Shown here piece after piece: positions 35,508 through 50,600 of a DNA stretch of 64,000 nucleotides; within the stretch, counting starts at the first letter, position 1; each line of letters opens with the position of its first letter. The translations under genes and the position numbers were made by a program. Under the pieces are notes generated by a model, which had not been told where the DNA came from, made no database searches, and was given only the letters and a program-made list of their open reading frames with translations. The stretch is from assembly GCF_037038585.1 (NCBI RefSeq), contig NC_092560.1, positions 59,203,049 through 59,267,048 of the forward strand. Reading direction: 5' to 3'. The DNA comes from Patagioenas fasciata. Lineage: Eukaryota; Chordata; Aves; Columbiformes; Columbidae.

Positions 35508-38500
35508 TAATGAAATATACTTATAAAAAGCACTTGGTGCTTAAACATTATTGTTTCAAGATTTGATACAGCATCACACATATATTACAATTCTTCGTAG
35601 GTCATAGCAATTTTCAGCCCATTACAAAGCACATTTCTGCTGTCACGTAAAAAACAGTGAATTTCCAAAATTATTTTTAGTATGTATTGAAGGTATTATG
35701 CTATATTAACTAAATGGCACTCCAAGGAACTCTGTAGACTTGTCTTCCTGCTGTGCAAAATAGTGATGTCTGTAGACCTTCCAAAGTCTTACTTTGAAGT
35801 TAGATTTGTATGGAATAAATATGGCTACAACTATTAGCTAGTAGAATGGGAGGGAAGAAAAGCCAAGGGTAACTTATGCTTTCTTTTGGGAGCTATTGCA
35901 TGTGTTTTTTTGAAGTGGATGCCCTGCATGGACTGCTGAGAGTTTGCTGGCTTCATAGTATGTACTATGAGACTTACTTCCCTCCAATAGCACAAAAACT
36001 GGCTTATATCCCCCTAACACTCTCCCAAAAAGGGGGACTAGGAGAAGCCCTGTGGCTCCTGTTCTGTCCATTAACTCAGTTCACATATGCTTTCTTCTGT
36101 GCTTGATCAAGAGGTGACTTGAGGGGCCAGAAGTTGTGAATGGAAGGATCGTTATCCAGACTGCAAGATCTTAGGGTATGGTAAGTTCCCTTCCTGCCTG
36201 CATGTCTGGAAGAAGAGAAGATAGTGCATCTTTTGTGCACAGGGTAGCCAGTAGAGTCATGGGTTTGCAGGACAGTCCATAATGCATGGGTTTGAGCTTC
36301 TGCCTTCTTGTCTCTGCCCTGGCCCTTACTCCTTCTAGTGATCAACCCAGCCCTTGGTTTCCTCGAGTCCTGAGGTTGACACCTGTGAGACCTCCAACTC
36401 TGAGAATCTGCTAATCCTTACCAATTGCACTGTACAAGGCTGCTGTGAGAGCGGGAAGAGTAGGCGCAGACATCATCTGCATCTCAGATGAGTGAGGCTG
36501 AGATAGATGACAGGCAGGAAAAGGGCTTTAGCCATTTTCCCACACAATGTGCCTATCCTGTGCGACTTGAGCTGTGCTTCAGAAATGTGTGGCATTGCAT
36601 CTGCTAGTCTTGTATGAATAACCTGGGTGCACTTGGACTTTACAAATGACATTAAATGTCTTTGTTTGGGCAACTGAATCAAGCACAAAATAGTATGACC
36701 AAAGTTGTATAGATAGGCTATGAAATAGTAGGGAGAACCCCAAAATCTCTAAATCTGTCTCCAGTGGCCATCCTTTCTTGCTTCTGTGTTACTTTATCTG
36801 ATGTGAACATCCATGGTTTTGCCCCATGCTTTAAAATGTGAAATGATAACATTTGATTAGTAAAGAAAAAAATGTTTAATGAACGCATCATGAAATCTTG
36901 ATATTCAGGATTTGGTCTGTATTAGGTGCCTGTCTTTTATCTATGTAGTAGTAGAAGATGGCAGTGGTTTGTCCCAGGGCTCATGTATTTCTTATTTTTA
37001 GCTTCATAATTCCACCTTAATTGCACAAAATTTAAAGTTGCTATTACGAAGTCTACGCTCACTTTGTTTCTAGTTGCTCATCACACTCACTGGCCATATC
37101 CTGCTAAGCTCACTGAAATTCTTGAGCATCTTTCACAGGATTCAAAAGGAACATGAAATTCTGTGATGGTGATGGTGAGAAGGTGGTGTAGTCTCCTTTC
37201 TAGCTTTGTATATAAAGGAGACCATCTCTGCAAGTCAGAATAGTTGCAATATAGTCCAAAATTGATCCATCAGAGCATCGAAACTCCTTCTAACCTGAAT
37301 GCTGTAGTAGTGTTATTCATCATGTAGGAGCAAAACTGGCAAATCTGAGAGTGTCTTGGCAGGCCCCTGCTTCTCTGTAGTGATACAGAAGTGGTGATTA
37401 ACTGGAGCGGCCTGTGATCTTGCTCCTCTCACCAGCAGTTCTCATGAGCCTTTGCTTTTAATGGCAGCTTCTCTCAGTGAGCTGCAGTATTGTGAAGATC
37501 CTGATTGCACACATATCGTGAGGTTTAACTCAAAAAAGTCAGCTTAAACAAGTAGTTTTGAATTGAGTTCTCTTTGCTGATTTCTGGTTTCTGTGATGGA
37601 ACTCAGCTTTTAGATCTTTCTGCAGAACAATGACCTTTTGCCGATATTTAAAAAAAAAATGACAGCTGAGATTTTGATATGATGTCTGGACTCCAGTAGC
37701 TGTCCTTGATAGAAACACTAGAATTTTAAACTAGGAAATTGACCTGCAAGATATGGGGCCATGCCGGCCTTGAAAGAAGTGAAAGCAGAATGGCAAAATT
37801 TGCCTAACTTACGGAAATGTGGTTGCCAGAGAAAGACAGTTTTCTTCATATTAATTTACAGAAACTCAAGAGCTTTTGATGGAGGGGCAGGAGAGAGAGG
37901 AAAGGATAATGTAGGGATAAATAATGGAATAATTAGAACCCCTAGAGAGGACAGTAGAGAATCAAAGCAAACTAGTGCTATTAGATTTCCATTTGTTTTC
38001 ATGGTATTTTGGGAGAGAAAAATAATTAAAAAGGGATAGTAGCCATAAACAGATAGTAAGGAAGGTTTCGAGGAACAACTTGATAATCTGAAAAATGCAT
38101 TAATTTAAAACAGTGTTCACTGCTCCAAACTGACTTATATCTACAAAGAATTCATAAAATAAGAGAGACCTCTTGAGGACTAAGGATGAATTCCATTAGC
38201 TCCATTCTTCTTAGATGTCTTTGATTTATGTGTTTACCCATTGGTAAAACTAAGGAAAACAGAATAAAGGAAAACACTCCTGAGAAGACCTAAGTCAAAA
38301 CTGATTTCACATCCATTAGGTGGAAAGTACATCCACAACCAAGTGAATCCTTTATCCACAAAATTTTGAAGCATGCTTTAGTAACCTGCTACTATTAAAA
38401 AAAACCTTCAAAGAATTCATTCTGAAGTATCTCAAAGATGAAGACATAACAAATCTAGACAGTAAGAGGGTCATTTAAGCATCAAACTCTGTGTGCCCTT

Positions 38501-38792
38501 TGGCTCAAACTTCAATATCCCCAAACTCAATACTGCAAGTGAAGTAACTGACTCTTTTGAGGAAAATAGCAGCATACCAGCAATGTAACTTGAAGTGTCT
38601 GGAACCACTTAAAAATGAAATAAAAGTACTATTTTTAGCCTGTTGTGTTTAAAGATGCACATAATTTTAAAGATCATTAAGCCTCCTAAAAACTTTGTTA
38701 GGACATGCTCATCATTTTTATCCTGCAGCAGGGTAGTTGCAGGTAATTTTTGCTGTTTCTAGGTTATTTTAATAACAGTGCAGTATGAGGGG

Positions 38793-38822
38793 AAAACAAA
38801 ACAAAACAAAACAAAACAAAAA
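38793..38822. repeat. (AAAAC)n microsatellite
   Basis: Five units of AAAAC followed by an A run. Confidence 0.9.
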
Positions 38823-41480
38823 AGATAAAAGCTCCAAAATGTGCTTGGAACTTTTCAGAAATGAAAGCATATGCTTTTCACAGAAAATGGAGGTCAAATC
38901 CTGGACAGGTTCCAACTCTAAGTCAAAAAATTTAATAACTTGACACAAAGATGCATGGTTACAGGTAAAAGTATATTTGGACATGAAGAGAGAAGGTAAA
39001 TAGTAGAGGTTTATTTGCAATTTTTTTTTTTTTTAAATATTTTAATATTATGCTTAAAGCCATAGGGTATTTGTGATTCAATTACAGCAATATCCTTTAT
39101 AGATGCAGAATCAAGATTGTCTTCAATGTGATCTCTCTCTTTTGGGCATTTCTGTTCAGACAAGATATACAGGTAGAGGTGATGCCTGTTATTAGACCAA
39201 GACACATCACTTTCTCAGTTATATCGTTATTATGCATGGTCTGTTATTTCAGCCAAACTCTTCTGCAATAATAATTTTTTATGCTGTAAATATGCTTTAT
39301 CTTTAAAAAATTAGTTCTTTTTTATGTTGAAGGAGAAGAGGCATCATTTAGCACCTTCTTTTGTCTTAATATTTTACAATCAGACAAGTTTACTTGCTCC
39401 ATAGGCAGCAAACTCAGGCTGAGAAACATTTTTAGGGGGATATTTGAAGTATCAGAGACACAGGCAGGGGGAAATGACAACATTTAGGGCTTTTATGCTT
39501 CATAAATTGCTCCTGCAAGAAGAACCAGTGGTGTAAAATAGGGGCAGTGCCCCTGTATTGGGACACTCAGTACTCATTACACTGAGGCAGACCACAGCCT
39601 CCTGCCTGTCACTGCTGCTGCTTAGGCTTGTCCTTTAGGCATAACCCTCTAGTGGAACAGGATGGGATTTCAGTCGCATGTGGGAAGTGTCTCCAGTGTC
39701 TTTCAAACGCGTAGCATGAGGGCTGCTCCTCCTGAGACCATTTGAATGGCAACCAAGCTCTGATGGAAAGACAGACAAATATTAGCATACAGCTGTTTGA
39801 TGGGGCATTTCTGATGTGTTCCTTGAGGAGTGTTCCCACCAAGCCCATAAGAATCCCACAGCCTGATGTCTGTAAGATGTGCTGCCCTCTCAGGTGTCCT
39901 GCCTCTGCCCCATTAACTCATATCACATCAAGGATTACACGTGATTGCTCTAGATGCCCTCATGAATCGTCACCTGTTTTGTTGTTGGTTTCTGAGCTTT
40001 GGTGGCCATTCTTCTTTTGTAGAGAGAACAGAAAATAGCAAACTTTTATTCATCTGAATTTGCTGGAAAGTAAGTGAGTAATAATCAGCTGCAGAAGTCA
40101 CAAGATGGAAGAAGAATGGAAACTCTAGGGTTTTTTTTTAGGGAGATGGGTGGAGGAACATCTTCGGGATCGTGGAACTGATTCCTTTTAAATTCAGATT
40201 GTTAGTAGTTACTTCTTTTGACTACCTTCTCCACAAATTGCACCAGATGACCTTTTCACACTATGATGATATCTTAATTTGTTCCTTTCCCTAGGTCTCT
40301 GCTGAGGAAAGACAGAATTTGATGTATACAGATCAGTTGCTTTCAGGAAGTAATTGTCACCATTGACTGCCTATATTAACTGCTGCCAGATTTAAAGGGA
40401 TTATTCATCCCACTAGAAATAGTTGGGAACCAAAGAAACAGGTTTTATTTCCCCCAGGCCTTATGCAGTTGAGCATTTTGCAAGAATACCTTCAGGAATC
40501 CACTGCTAAACAATTGGATATAAATGGACTGACATTGTACATGTAAGGTTAATTTGCAAAGGAGAAAGATGTATTTGGGGTTAAAATAGAAAACAGCAGC
40601 TGGAAAATCCCTAGTGGTCTTTCTTGTGTCATTTTGAGAAACTAATTTCATTTGTTTTGTCCTAGGTCACTGTAAACTTACGGTAATAACAATATACCTG
40701 CATGGTGTAATCTGAGTGCAATTATGAATGAAATATTTGGTGGTGGGCTATTTTGAAGCTCTGCTGTTGAATTCAGAATGTGCACCAGGTAGCTGCAGGG
40801 AATATGCAGTCACCAGTGGTGGGATTGCATGTTTGATAACCCAAATGAGGGAGGATCCACCCATGTGCTGGAGGTGGAAAGAGAGCCTGCTGCTAGGAAG
40901 CAGGGAGGAACATGCTGCCCCTCCACAACACACCACCTCTGCTGACATGTCCTAACAGTTCTGGTGGCACATGCTGAATGAGGGCACAAACTGCTTCTGG
41001 CTCATGACTGTTTCCCTCTGCTACTTGCCAACTGCGGGACAGAAGGGAAGAGGAATGGGTATCTGTGCAGGTGATGGTACAAAATGAGTAAGCAGAGGCA
41101 TAGAGAGAGGGCCCTGCTGGCCCTGAAACTAAGATAGGCTGCCACTGTGCAAGCAGCCTGCACCTCTACTGTTGGTACTTTTACCCCTGAACATATCAGT
41201 GCTAGTGCCAGTTGTCAGGCCCAAGCCTCTGATGCCCACAGCTCTTTCTCCTCTTGAGGTGGGATACTCATTCCATAATTGTGCAGGGCTTTAACTCTCA
41301 GTCTAACTTACATCAGTATTTTTAGATTTCAAGGCAACCTTGCAAAGTAGCTATAGAATTTGTTCTTATCGTTTGAGGGATGCAGAATGTCAGACTCCAA
41401 GTACTTACACTGCCATCTGTAGAGATGTAACATTGAAACTTCTAAAATAATTCAACCAGTTTATGGGCAGATCAGCAATT

Positions 41481-41504
41481 AAAACAAACAAACAAACAAA
41501 CAAA
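41481..41504. repeat. (AAAC)n microsatellite
   Basis: Five to six AAAC units. Confidence 0.9.
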
Positions 41505-44429
41505 GGAAGAAACTTGGTCAATAAACAGACTTTACAGGTGCAATACATAACCAGGCATCACAGTTAAAATTAGCATTTCAGCATGACCTAGCCACCTATA
41601 TATATTTAATTAAGCAGAACTTGTATAGGGCTTTGTGAAAGCAACATCTGCCAGTTTCCAGTAAAGCTACAAATGATGTGGAAACTTTCTGCTGTTTGTT
41701 CTGTGTTGAAGTGGGCTCGGTGCTAAATGCTAAACCCAAGGTGCTTCTAGCTTGGATCCAGATTTGAACAGGAATGAGTTGTTTATGTTGCTCTGTAGTT
41801 TATGGGGTGCCTTGCTTTCCTATGCAAGTTAGTGGAGAAAAACTACTACAACCTGAACTACTTCTCTGTGCTGTGACGTATCATCTACAGGATCCTTCCT
41901 GGTACTTTTAATAATGACTCTTCATGATATTTATAAACATCCTAGGAGATTCCACTTCCTGATTACTTACATGATAATTATACAAAAACAAACCACCTAG
42001 ATCTAGTATAGGGCCAAGATACAGTATGCCAGCTGAATACACTAGAGTCAAAAAGCAATGACTCATTTACAGACCTGTTCTCCACAGTCATTTATAAACA
42101 AAAGGAAAAAAAGACATGTCCAAATAGTCGTTGAATGGATTTTCATAATCCTTTCTAGGTAAAATGACATGGAATACATTAAGCCCAGAAATCCTGAAGA
42201 GGATGTGATACTTGACTATACTAAATCATATGTGAGACTAACCAGGGTGTCCTATTGCATGATCAGACTTCTTTTTATGTGTGGATAACTCTCCTTCATC
42301 TTACAGGATTCAGTCAGAAGAGCTCAAGAATAGGACATGCATTGTGCTTCAGAGTTAATGAGAATACAGTAAGTAATGGTGAGATCTCCTCATAACACTG
42401 CAGAGTAATTTTACAGAGAAAGTAAAGCATGACTGTCTTCTTCAGACTAGTTCTATAAATAAAGTTTGTGAGACTACTTACATGAGTAGAGTGAGAAATA
42501 TTTGCCCCATGATCTTACATATCAACTATCTTTATGTATTATTAACAATCTATAAAGTTGGACATAAAAAAGTGACCTGTTAATGCCAAACTTATGTCAT
42601 GTGGAACAGGAAGAGAAAGAACAGAGTTTCCTATATAGTTTGTCAAGACTTTTTTCAATAAACTTGTAAGTGGCCCATCGCCATAGGTATGGATTATAAA
42701 TTAGCTTAAAGGCAGGTGTTTCCATGGCTGCAGGAGAATTAGTACCAACATGCATTCATAGACTGTATCCATAATATCTATACTAAAAGTTTGTGCCAGT
42801 GCTTGCAATAGACAACAAATGGAAATAAGCTTATGATGCTGGAACAAATTTCCTATCTACTGAAACTAAAACTGGAACTATAAATAATACAGCTGGAAGA
42901 TTATGTTTGATCTCTGCCACCATTAAGATTTTCATCTCAGATGTTTTACTTGTAATAGTTGTGTTTAGATATGCAAAAACATGAAAGATAGTGTTTTTTC
43001 TTCCTCTTCTTTTTGTTCCTGTCTTTCTCATACACACATGAAGATAAAGGGTAAAAAAAAGGCAAGAAATTTCAGTTCTTTATCTGGGACACAGAAATAA
43101 TAAAGCTGACTGGGCTGGTGCCTTAGTGCAGTTGACTATCTCTGATAGAGATCACCTCTGCTAGAAGCCTCTGAAAAGGACCAAGAAACCTCAGGGCAGA
43201 TAAATAATGGAATAATGTGACCACAGGGAAGATTCTTCATTGTGCTAGTCAGCGGTCAGCTCTGTGTCTGAAACGTGTGGCGACACTCTCTCTCTTAGAG
43301 AGAGGAGGTCTGTCTGCTGTATGTAACTGTGGCAGTTTTGACCTGTCACAGAGTCTATGTCTTTTGAATCCTCCAGAGTTCTTTGCCTGGATTTTTATAA
43401 TACAGCAATGACTTTTAACACTTAAATAAGCAGGTCTTTTCATCACTCCTAAAAATAACTCCTATTTTGATGGACATATGAATTAGAAACATAATTTGGG
43501 ACCAAAGCCATTTAGATTCTTATCTCTGATCATTTCTAGCATTTAATGACCAGAGATAAGAGGAGTGTAGAGAAATAAATGATGTACAGCACAAATCATT
43601 TGGAGTATTAGTTCAATACATTTGCAACTCCATCCTTTGATGCTGCTTTTTTTGTCACTGTGAGCTGCCCAGGGGACTGCATGCCAAGGGAGGTGGTGGT
43701 GATGGAAGGAGGGAGTGGGGGAACTTCAGCCCTACTCTCTGCACCAGGAGTCCCTTGTAGCACTCCAGTGACAAGTTAGAAAGATCAAAGACAAGCATGT
43801 GGTCCTCCTTGCCAGCCCATGTTCATGTCAGGGCAGTGCCCAAAAGTGGCAGGAGACTGGGCTGCCATGGGGTTGGGTGACACACCTGTGGGAGGGCAGC
43901 TCACTCCCAGATCTGTTGCCCTCCTGGCTGAGCAGAAGATGCTTCCCAGGGCTACATGACCCACTGAAATGCCACGCTTGGGGCTACATTTTAGGAGTGC
44001 TTTCTTTTTAATATTTAAAATGGGTTGCCTTTTAATTTTAATTCTCTCCCTGTTGTTTTATGAGGACAAAGGGTAAATAAGATTATTCTTGTTTGTTATA
44101 GGATTGCCTAGTGACCATCTGTGGGCCTCGTTGTGGTAGCTGTGGTTCAAATTTAGAGTAATAGACAGTTCCTTATTCTCATGTCTCAACATCTAAATAG
44201 ACCAGACAGATGAAGGTTAAGAAAAATGGCAGAAAATGCAAGCAAAGTAGGAGTATTCAGTTTACATCCTTCATATTGTTTTTTTTATGGTGTATGCTTG
44301 CACTGTGGCTGCTGGTTTTATTTATTTCCAAGCTGAATAGTCCTAACATTATAAGACTGTGGAATCCTTCTTATGACTGTAACATGCTTATCAGCTGTCT
44401 CCAGTCACTTGCTGTTTCTGTTAAATACT

Positions 44430-44625
44430 TGCTTAGGTGGAGTAATCAGAACAGAACATAATATTCAACATGAGGGCATACCACTGATTTGCATAACAGC
44501 ATTCAGATATGTTCAGTATTATTCCTTATTACTTGCTGACCAAGGCAGCTGGAACAGATGTTTCCCCTGAGCTGTACACAATGACATCTAGCTGTTTTTC
44601 TTGAGCGTATAAGCAATGCAGAAGT
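44430..44625 (-). mobile_element. Ancient CR1/L3-like fragment, antisense
   Basis: The sequence CAGAACAGAACATAATATTC followed by a segment with ACACAATGACATCTAGCTG and TTTTTCTTGAG matches the pattern of antisense CR1 ORF2 C-terminal sequence in amniotes. It is diverged; boundaries are approximate. Confidence 0.5.
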
Positions 44626-47600
44626 GGCTCAAATTATGCTTGCCATTGTACATTACTTCCTGAATTAGTGTTGTAATATTATTTATTATCTGCTCATGCT
44701 CTGAAAAAAAACCCACCAAATGCTTTTCACAATGGGCTATGTAAATGTGGATGGTGGAAGGCTTCCCTTCTGTTAAGACTACGAAAATGGTGCCTTTTTG
44801 ATGAATATAGCATCAAAACTTTTCTTTGCTCAATTTTTAGACATGGAGAAGTTTCTAATAGCTGGGAATGGCTGTTGAGAGCCAAGACTTGGGAGGCTGT
44901 GTAATTACTACATACTCCTCATCTTTCATAAGGCAGGGTTATCTAAAGGCTACAATTCTGCACGAGCTGAACACTTGGGCTTGGTAACTGACTTCTGTCT
45001 CTTCCCTTTCCCTTTTCTGGAGCTCTGCCTGAAGGATAATCAGCCACACTTTCTGTGGTGACTGCTAAGGGTGACTTTCTTCCGACCCTTTTTAAACAGA
45101 CACTTTGGGTAGTTTTAAATGTAAATAATTTAGTAGACTCTAGCCAGCAGTTCCTAAGGCTAATGCAACCATAGCATCTTGTTTGTAAAATAACAACAAA
45201 GCCAAATGCATTCAGTCCTGAGGCTTTTGCCATGACGTACATATATGATTTAACAACATCCCCCCCAGAATGGTGCATAACAAAACAATAGCTAACATGG
45301 ACTTGTGGGATAGTGGTATCTGCAGAAAGCTAGAATACAGTTTCCGAAGTAGTATAGCACAGATAACTTTTGTTGTCACAATATTTGTGCTTTTAATTTT
45401 TTTTGGGAGTAATTTTGTGTGTGAAAAGGATTTATTGAGAAAATTAATATTGTGTTGTGTCTTATGCCTTATTGTCAAGTAACAGAATCACATGTTGACT
45501 ACTGCGCCTGCACATACCCTTTATTTTATGTTTTGAGGCATGAAAAGGAAAAACTCGGTGATATCCCATATTGAGATGTATAGAGCTGGCTTCAAGGCAG
45601 CACAGAACTGTATGAAATCAGAAAGTTGGAGGGCTTTGTGAACTTTTATAGAGGATCAGAAGAAAGCAGTTTGGCCCAGGTGTTTCTGTAATTGTGATAC
45701 ACTGGAAAAATTCAGCATGTTCAAGGGCACTAATTCTGTGGCTACAGCTGTTGTAACTGCATGGATGATGTGGTGTTTTAGTGTTAGCACACTTGGTTGT
45801 GTAATATAAAACAAGTAGGAAAGTGAGTATTAGTTATACCAAGGTGGTGGTCTTTTGTTGTTGTTGTTTTTTGAATTTTCATCCCTTCTCATAGAAATGC
45901 CACTGGCAAAAATTGTGTCATGACAAAGTGACTAGAGTGGGGAATGGCTAGATATCTCCTAACACCTCCGCTTCTCCCTGCTGTTTATCTTCGTGTGACA
46001 CTTGATTTCCCTGAGCTAGGAAGCATTAAGCACAAATGCAGGGGGAGAGATGAAAATGGGGATGTTCTGAATCACTCCTGTAGCACTGGAACATGGCAGT
46101 ATAGGTTATGCTTTTTCTCCCTGGTTTACAGTTTGTTCTTGTGCATTTAAAAGAAAAGGCATTTTGAACTCAAAGTTGTTTGGGTTGCATAGAACTGGTT
46201 TCAAAATTATCAGGGTTTTATTGTCTGCATCTGGTGATCTGAATAAATTTCAAAGCAGGCGCTAGCATTACCATTGCTACTACTATCTAACCTTTCTATA
46301 TAGGGGAACAGGTTTATTTCTAACAGAGAATGAGGATATGGTCCTTACCTCCAGGAGAGTCTACTCGGTGCTGAAAAAGGTGTTAATGCAGTCTATAGTC
46401 TGAGCTTGCAGTCTGCAGTTGGCGTTACAGGTGCTGGCTCAGGAAGACCTGTCTGAGTGGACAGTCTGATTCTCTAACTAGCTGCCTTCTCTGGATGATA
46501 GTGAAGTTGTTCTGCAGTGTAGTAATCCTAAAATGACTCTTGTGCATCTGTGGCCACTTAGGCATTTCCACAACAGTGCGAGAGAACTTTAACAGTGGGT
46601 GGTAGGCTTCATTCCTAGTAGGTCTACAAACAGTGAAGCTACTGAAATACACTTACAGAGCAGTATTTTGTGGTTAGATTCCCTAGTGTCTAATAAGATA
46701 CAGATTCACACCGCAGCTTCTCCAGAGACACTGATAGGAGCTGTTTTCTTATTCTGGCTATCTCTTTTTCCTGAAACTCTTAGAAATTTAATATCTCTGA
46801 GAGTAACTTCCCTCTGCCATGTCGATTAATTAAACTGGGTAGTGGCTTCAAAAACTTTGAAGGATGGCCAGTTGGTGAGAAATAAACAGATGCATAAGCA
46901 TGTGCACAGACACACACATATACAGAATGCTCACTGTAATTAGTCTAATAAGCATAATTTTTCTAGAAAAAGAGGCTCAAAATATAAAATGAAAATGAGC
47001 AACAAAGTTGGTGAAACCAAGGGGGAAATTCTGTAACATAAAAAAAAGCTTAGCTTGAATAAGATCTGATTTCCCTGATGCTTCTGGTTCTTTTTGTAAT
47101 TAATCTTGATCTGTCTATAATTATTTCAGTGTCATTCATTGTCTTATTCACAGTGGTGTAATTGAACAGTGAATCAGACCCAGAGGGAAGAACAGAATGT
47201 CTCTTGGTAAGGGATTCTGCAGTAACCATCAGCAGTGAGACATACAGGAAGGGTACATTTTTGGAGAGTTTAATACAAAATCCATTGTCATTTTGGGTGG
47301 AGTGATGTCAATTTATGTCAGAAACCAAGCAAATGAAAAGTTTTAGCTTACCAATTTATCATTCTCTCTGCTTGTTTATGGTTTTCCTTATAACTAGAGT
47401 GACAGTTGGCAGACTTCATATAATGCTTGGAATTAATATCACCTAAGTTTTATTTCAAAAAGTTAGATTTTTATTGTGCATTAGTTGGCTGGCTGCCTGA
47501 GGGAGAGAAAGGGGAAGAGGGCAGTCATTTTAGTGATTGTTTCAGGATGGAAGAAATTACCCTTTGGAGGTACCTTTGTAGGCAGCCTAGACAAGTAACT

Positions 47601-50600
47601 CAAACTAGATACACTGACTGCATTTGAATTACTAATGTGAGGTGAGATTAATGTTACCTAGAGCCCCTGCTGACACACATGGACTACCATGCTTGAAATG
47701 AAGAGACTGCCGTGCTTGATATGGCTTGAAATTTCTTACTAATTGAGAAGTATCTATATATTACCATGTATTTTGAGATTTTATTCCTTTTCAAAGATTT
47801 GCAGGTTGTTGATGATGAAAGGATGCCTAGTGTTGGTGTTGGTTCCACTAGGAAAAGGTACATGGCACTGACATGTTCTGCTTCACATGTATCTATTATA
47901 TGTGGTAAACTGAGCGATCACCGTCCACAAGATATTCATGCTACCCATAAGTTTCTAGAGGTCTTTTACATATTATGGGTACAAATGACTGTTTATTACT
48001 TTTCCCAAAGAAACTGGTTTTTGTCACAGTATTGTCTCTACTTTAAACAATGTTTCTCATTAGATGGCTCCATCAATCTTCTTATAGAAGGGTGATAATA
48101 TCTTATCACAACACACAGAAGGTAACATCCATCTTCCACTTCTGTGTCATGATTCATACCACTTGTATTTGCAGTTTCAGTGTGATTAGAGGTTGACAGA
48201 TATACAACTGGACTTCTTTTTAAACTGTAGTGAGTTTTATTATTTAATTAAATAGGACAGAATGATATTGTCTTTATTTAATAGGCATTTCTTTTATCAG
48301 CTCTTCAGTATTTTCTCGTAAAGGATCATATGGATAATCAGGTAAAATTGTAAGTCTATTTACACACAACTTACAATAATTTAACAAAAGTTAAGAATAA
48401 TAGCTTATCACTTATTAAGCCTGTAAAAAGCACAGTGGACTGGTAATCTTACTGCTGATGATAAATTGAACTTTTCCATTTCTACCACTACACTTATAAA
48501 GAAGAAGAGTTTAAGACCAGCTAGTCTTTATGGGTTGGACATTTTACCCTTTCCTGGACTGGAAATATGCTATTTTCTATTCTTATTCCTTTAGCAGACA
48601 TGCATATAAAAAGGCTACCTCTTATTTTATGAACGTATGGATGGTGTTCATTTACCTATACTGTACTGTTGTCCTATAACTGTCTTCGAGGCATTAAGTT
48701 AAAGCAAAAACAGTCCTGAAAAACCAACCCACTCCATTTGCTTCTTTCCTCATGTCCTGTATCTATCTTCTGGACTTATTAGATTATTTAAGTTCATTCA
48801 AAGTTGAACTTTATTGTCAGATGTTATTCAGGCACCCTACAATAAAAGTGTCCTGGTGTATTTTACATCCAGATGAATATGGCAAATTAGCATTTTATTT
48901 AGTCCAGTACAGTTATGTATCAATTTGCTTATAATCTTTTCCTAAAAGAAAGAAAAAAGTAAAAGAAGAAGAAAAAAAATCAGAAATTAAACTTAGTATC
49001 TTATCAGACAGTAAAATCAAAGCTAACTGCTCTGTAAGTAGGTTTGTGATAATTCAGACAGCTATGTTGTAAGATCACAATCTAGAAAACAGTTACAATA
49101 ATGCTAAGATATTTGCCCCTGGGGCTTTAAAAGAGATGTAAATGTGGCTGACCTTCCTGTCTCCTTTTGTGTGTCATGACATACAAGGAATATCCGGGAA
49201 GAATCAATGAAGTGAACAGTAGTAAAGCCAGAGAGCAGAAGTCCGACCTCAGAGATGACAAGTGTGCTATGAATGCATTGATAGAAAAGGCAGAGAGGCA
49301 GACAGAGTTCAGATGTAAAGAAATTCATGGAAGGAAGGCTGCAGGCAGAACTGAAAAGAGAATCCAGATAATACAGTTAGGAAGAAATGTTGTCAGCATT
49401 GACACTGAAGCAGGAGAGAAGGAGAGAAGCTACATATATGGGGAATGGAAGGGATACAAAATCCTGATGCTGCATGTTAGATGTTCAAATTGGGCTGTGA
49501 ACTGTGAATCAAGTACAAGGTAGAGCTTGGATTATCTGGAGTCCTAGCAATTACAGCAGTGGTAGGAGATGTTGACAGGTGTTTAGACAATGGTGTGTGA
49601 GTAAACAGGATGAAATGAAGCAAGACAAGAATGAGGTGATTCAGCTATCAGTAGGATTTTATAGTGAGGAAAGAATTATTTTATTTTTTTTTTATTCAGG
49701 TGCACTATTGACAAAACGTTAAGACATTCAAACAACAATTACTGTTTGGAGACAGCTGGAGAAAGAGAAGTTGAAGATGTTGGAGTTCAAAAAGCCAGGT
49801 GCTGGGAGGACAAGTGACGTATATTATGACTGTCTTACTGAAAAAGCAAAGAGCAAAGGTGGAGAGAGGTCCAGAAGGAACAATGCATGGCTGGAGACAA
49901 TGTTTCTAAAATAATGGTGAAGAAGGAAATTACTGTGATGCTTTGCCCTTATAACAGAACCTACCAAAGTAAAGGTTTAACTTGTGAATTGGGATCTGAG
50001 AAGGAACACCTTGTATGAGGCTGCAAATTTCTTTCCATACATTGCTCTCAAGCTGCTAGGTCTCAGGTTGTACTCAGAGGCCCAGATTAATCTCCCCTAA
50101 ACATGGATAGGAAGTATTTGTGACAATGCCAAACTGAGGTTCTAAGTCAGGGATCCCATCACCTTGCATTCTCTTTTCAGTGAAACTAAATGAGAGATTA
50201 CAGTTAATGCCAATGGCAGTGAATTAGGGCCAGGGTCTCAGTTCTGCATAGAGGGTGCATAGACGAGACTTGGGATTGTGCGTCTGCTTTTGATTTATGG
50301 ATAAGACTTCAGATCACACATCTGCCTGTCATACTCTGTATAAGGGAGATCTGGATGTTTAATTGTATCTTGCAATGTAGTTTCACTATAATAATTATAT
50401 GCTTTACTGTAACAAATTTTGAATCCATGGTTAACTAGAAATGACCAAAAGGCAATATGTCACTTCCCAAGTTCATAAAGGCTGGAAAATATTTTAAATT
50501 GAAATCGACAGAAAAGGGTGAGGGACAGAGGGGAGAAAATAGGGAGAAATATTCCACAAAGGGGTAAGAAATCAACTACCAGCCACATACCCATAAAAAA

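Larger units (their letters stand above)
31330..44429. other. Intergenic, upstream of FST
   Basis: AT-rich, holding the two tandem duplications (32.5 and 33.9 kb) and simple repeats listed. A moderately GC-rich stretch (about 40740-41250) and another (about 43660-43990) look like old, unclassifiable repeats; no coding exon could be supported. Confidence 0.6.
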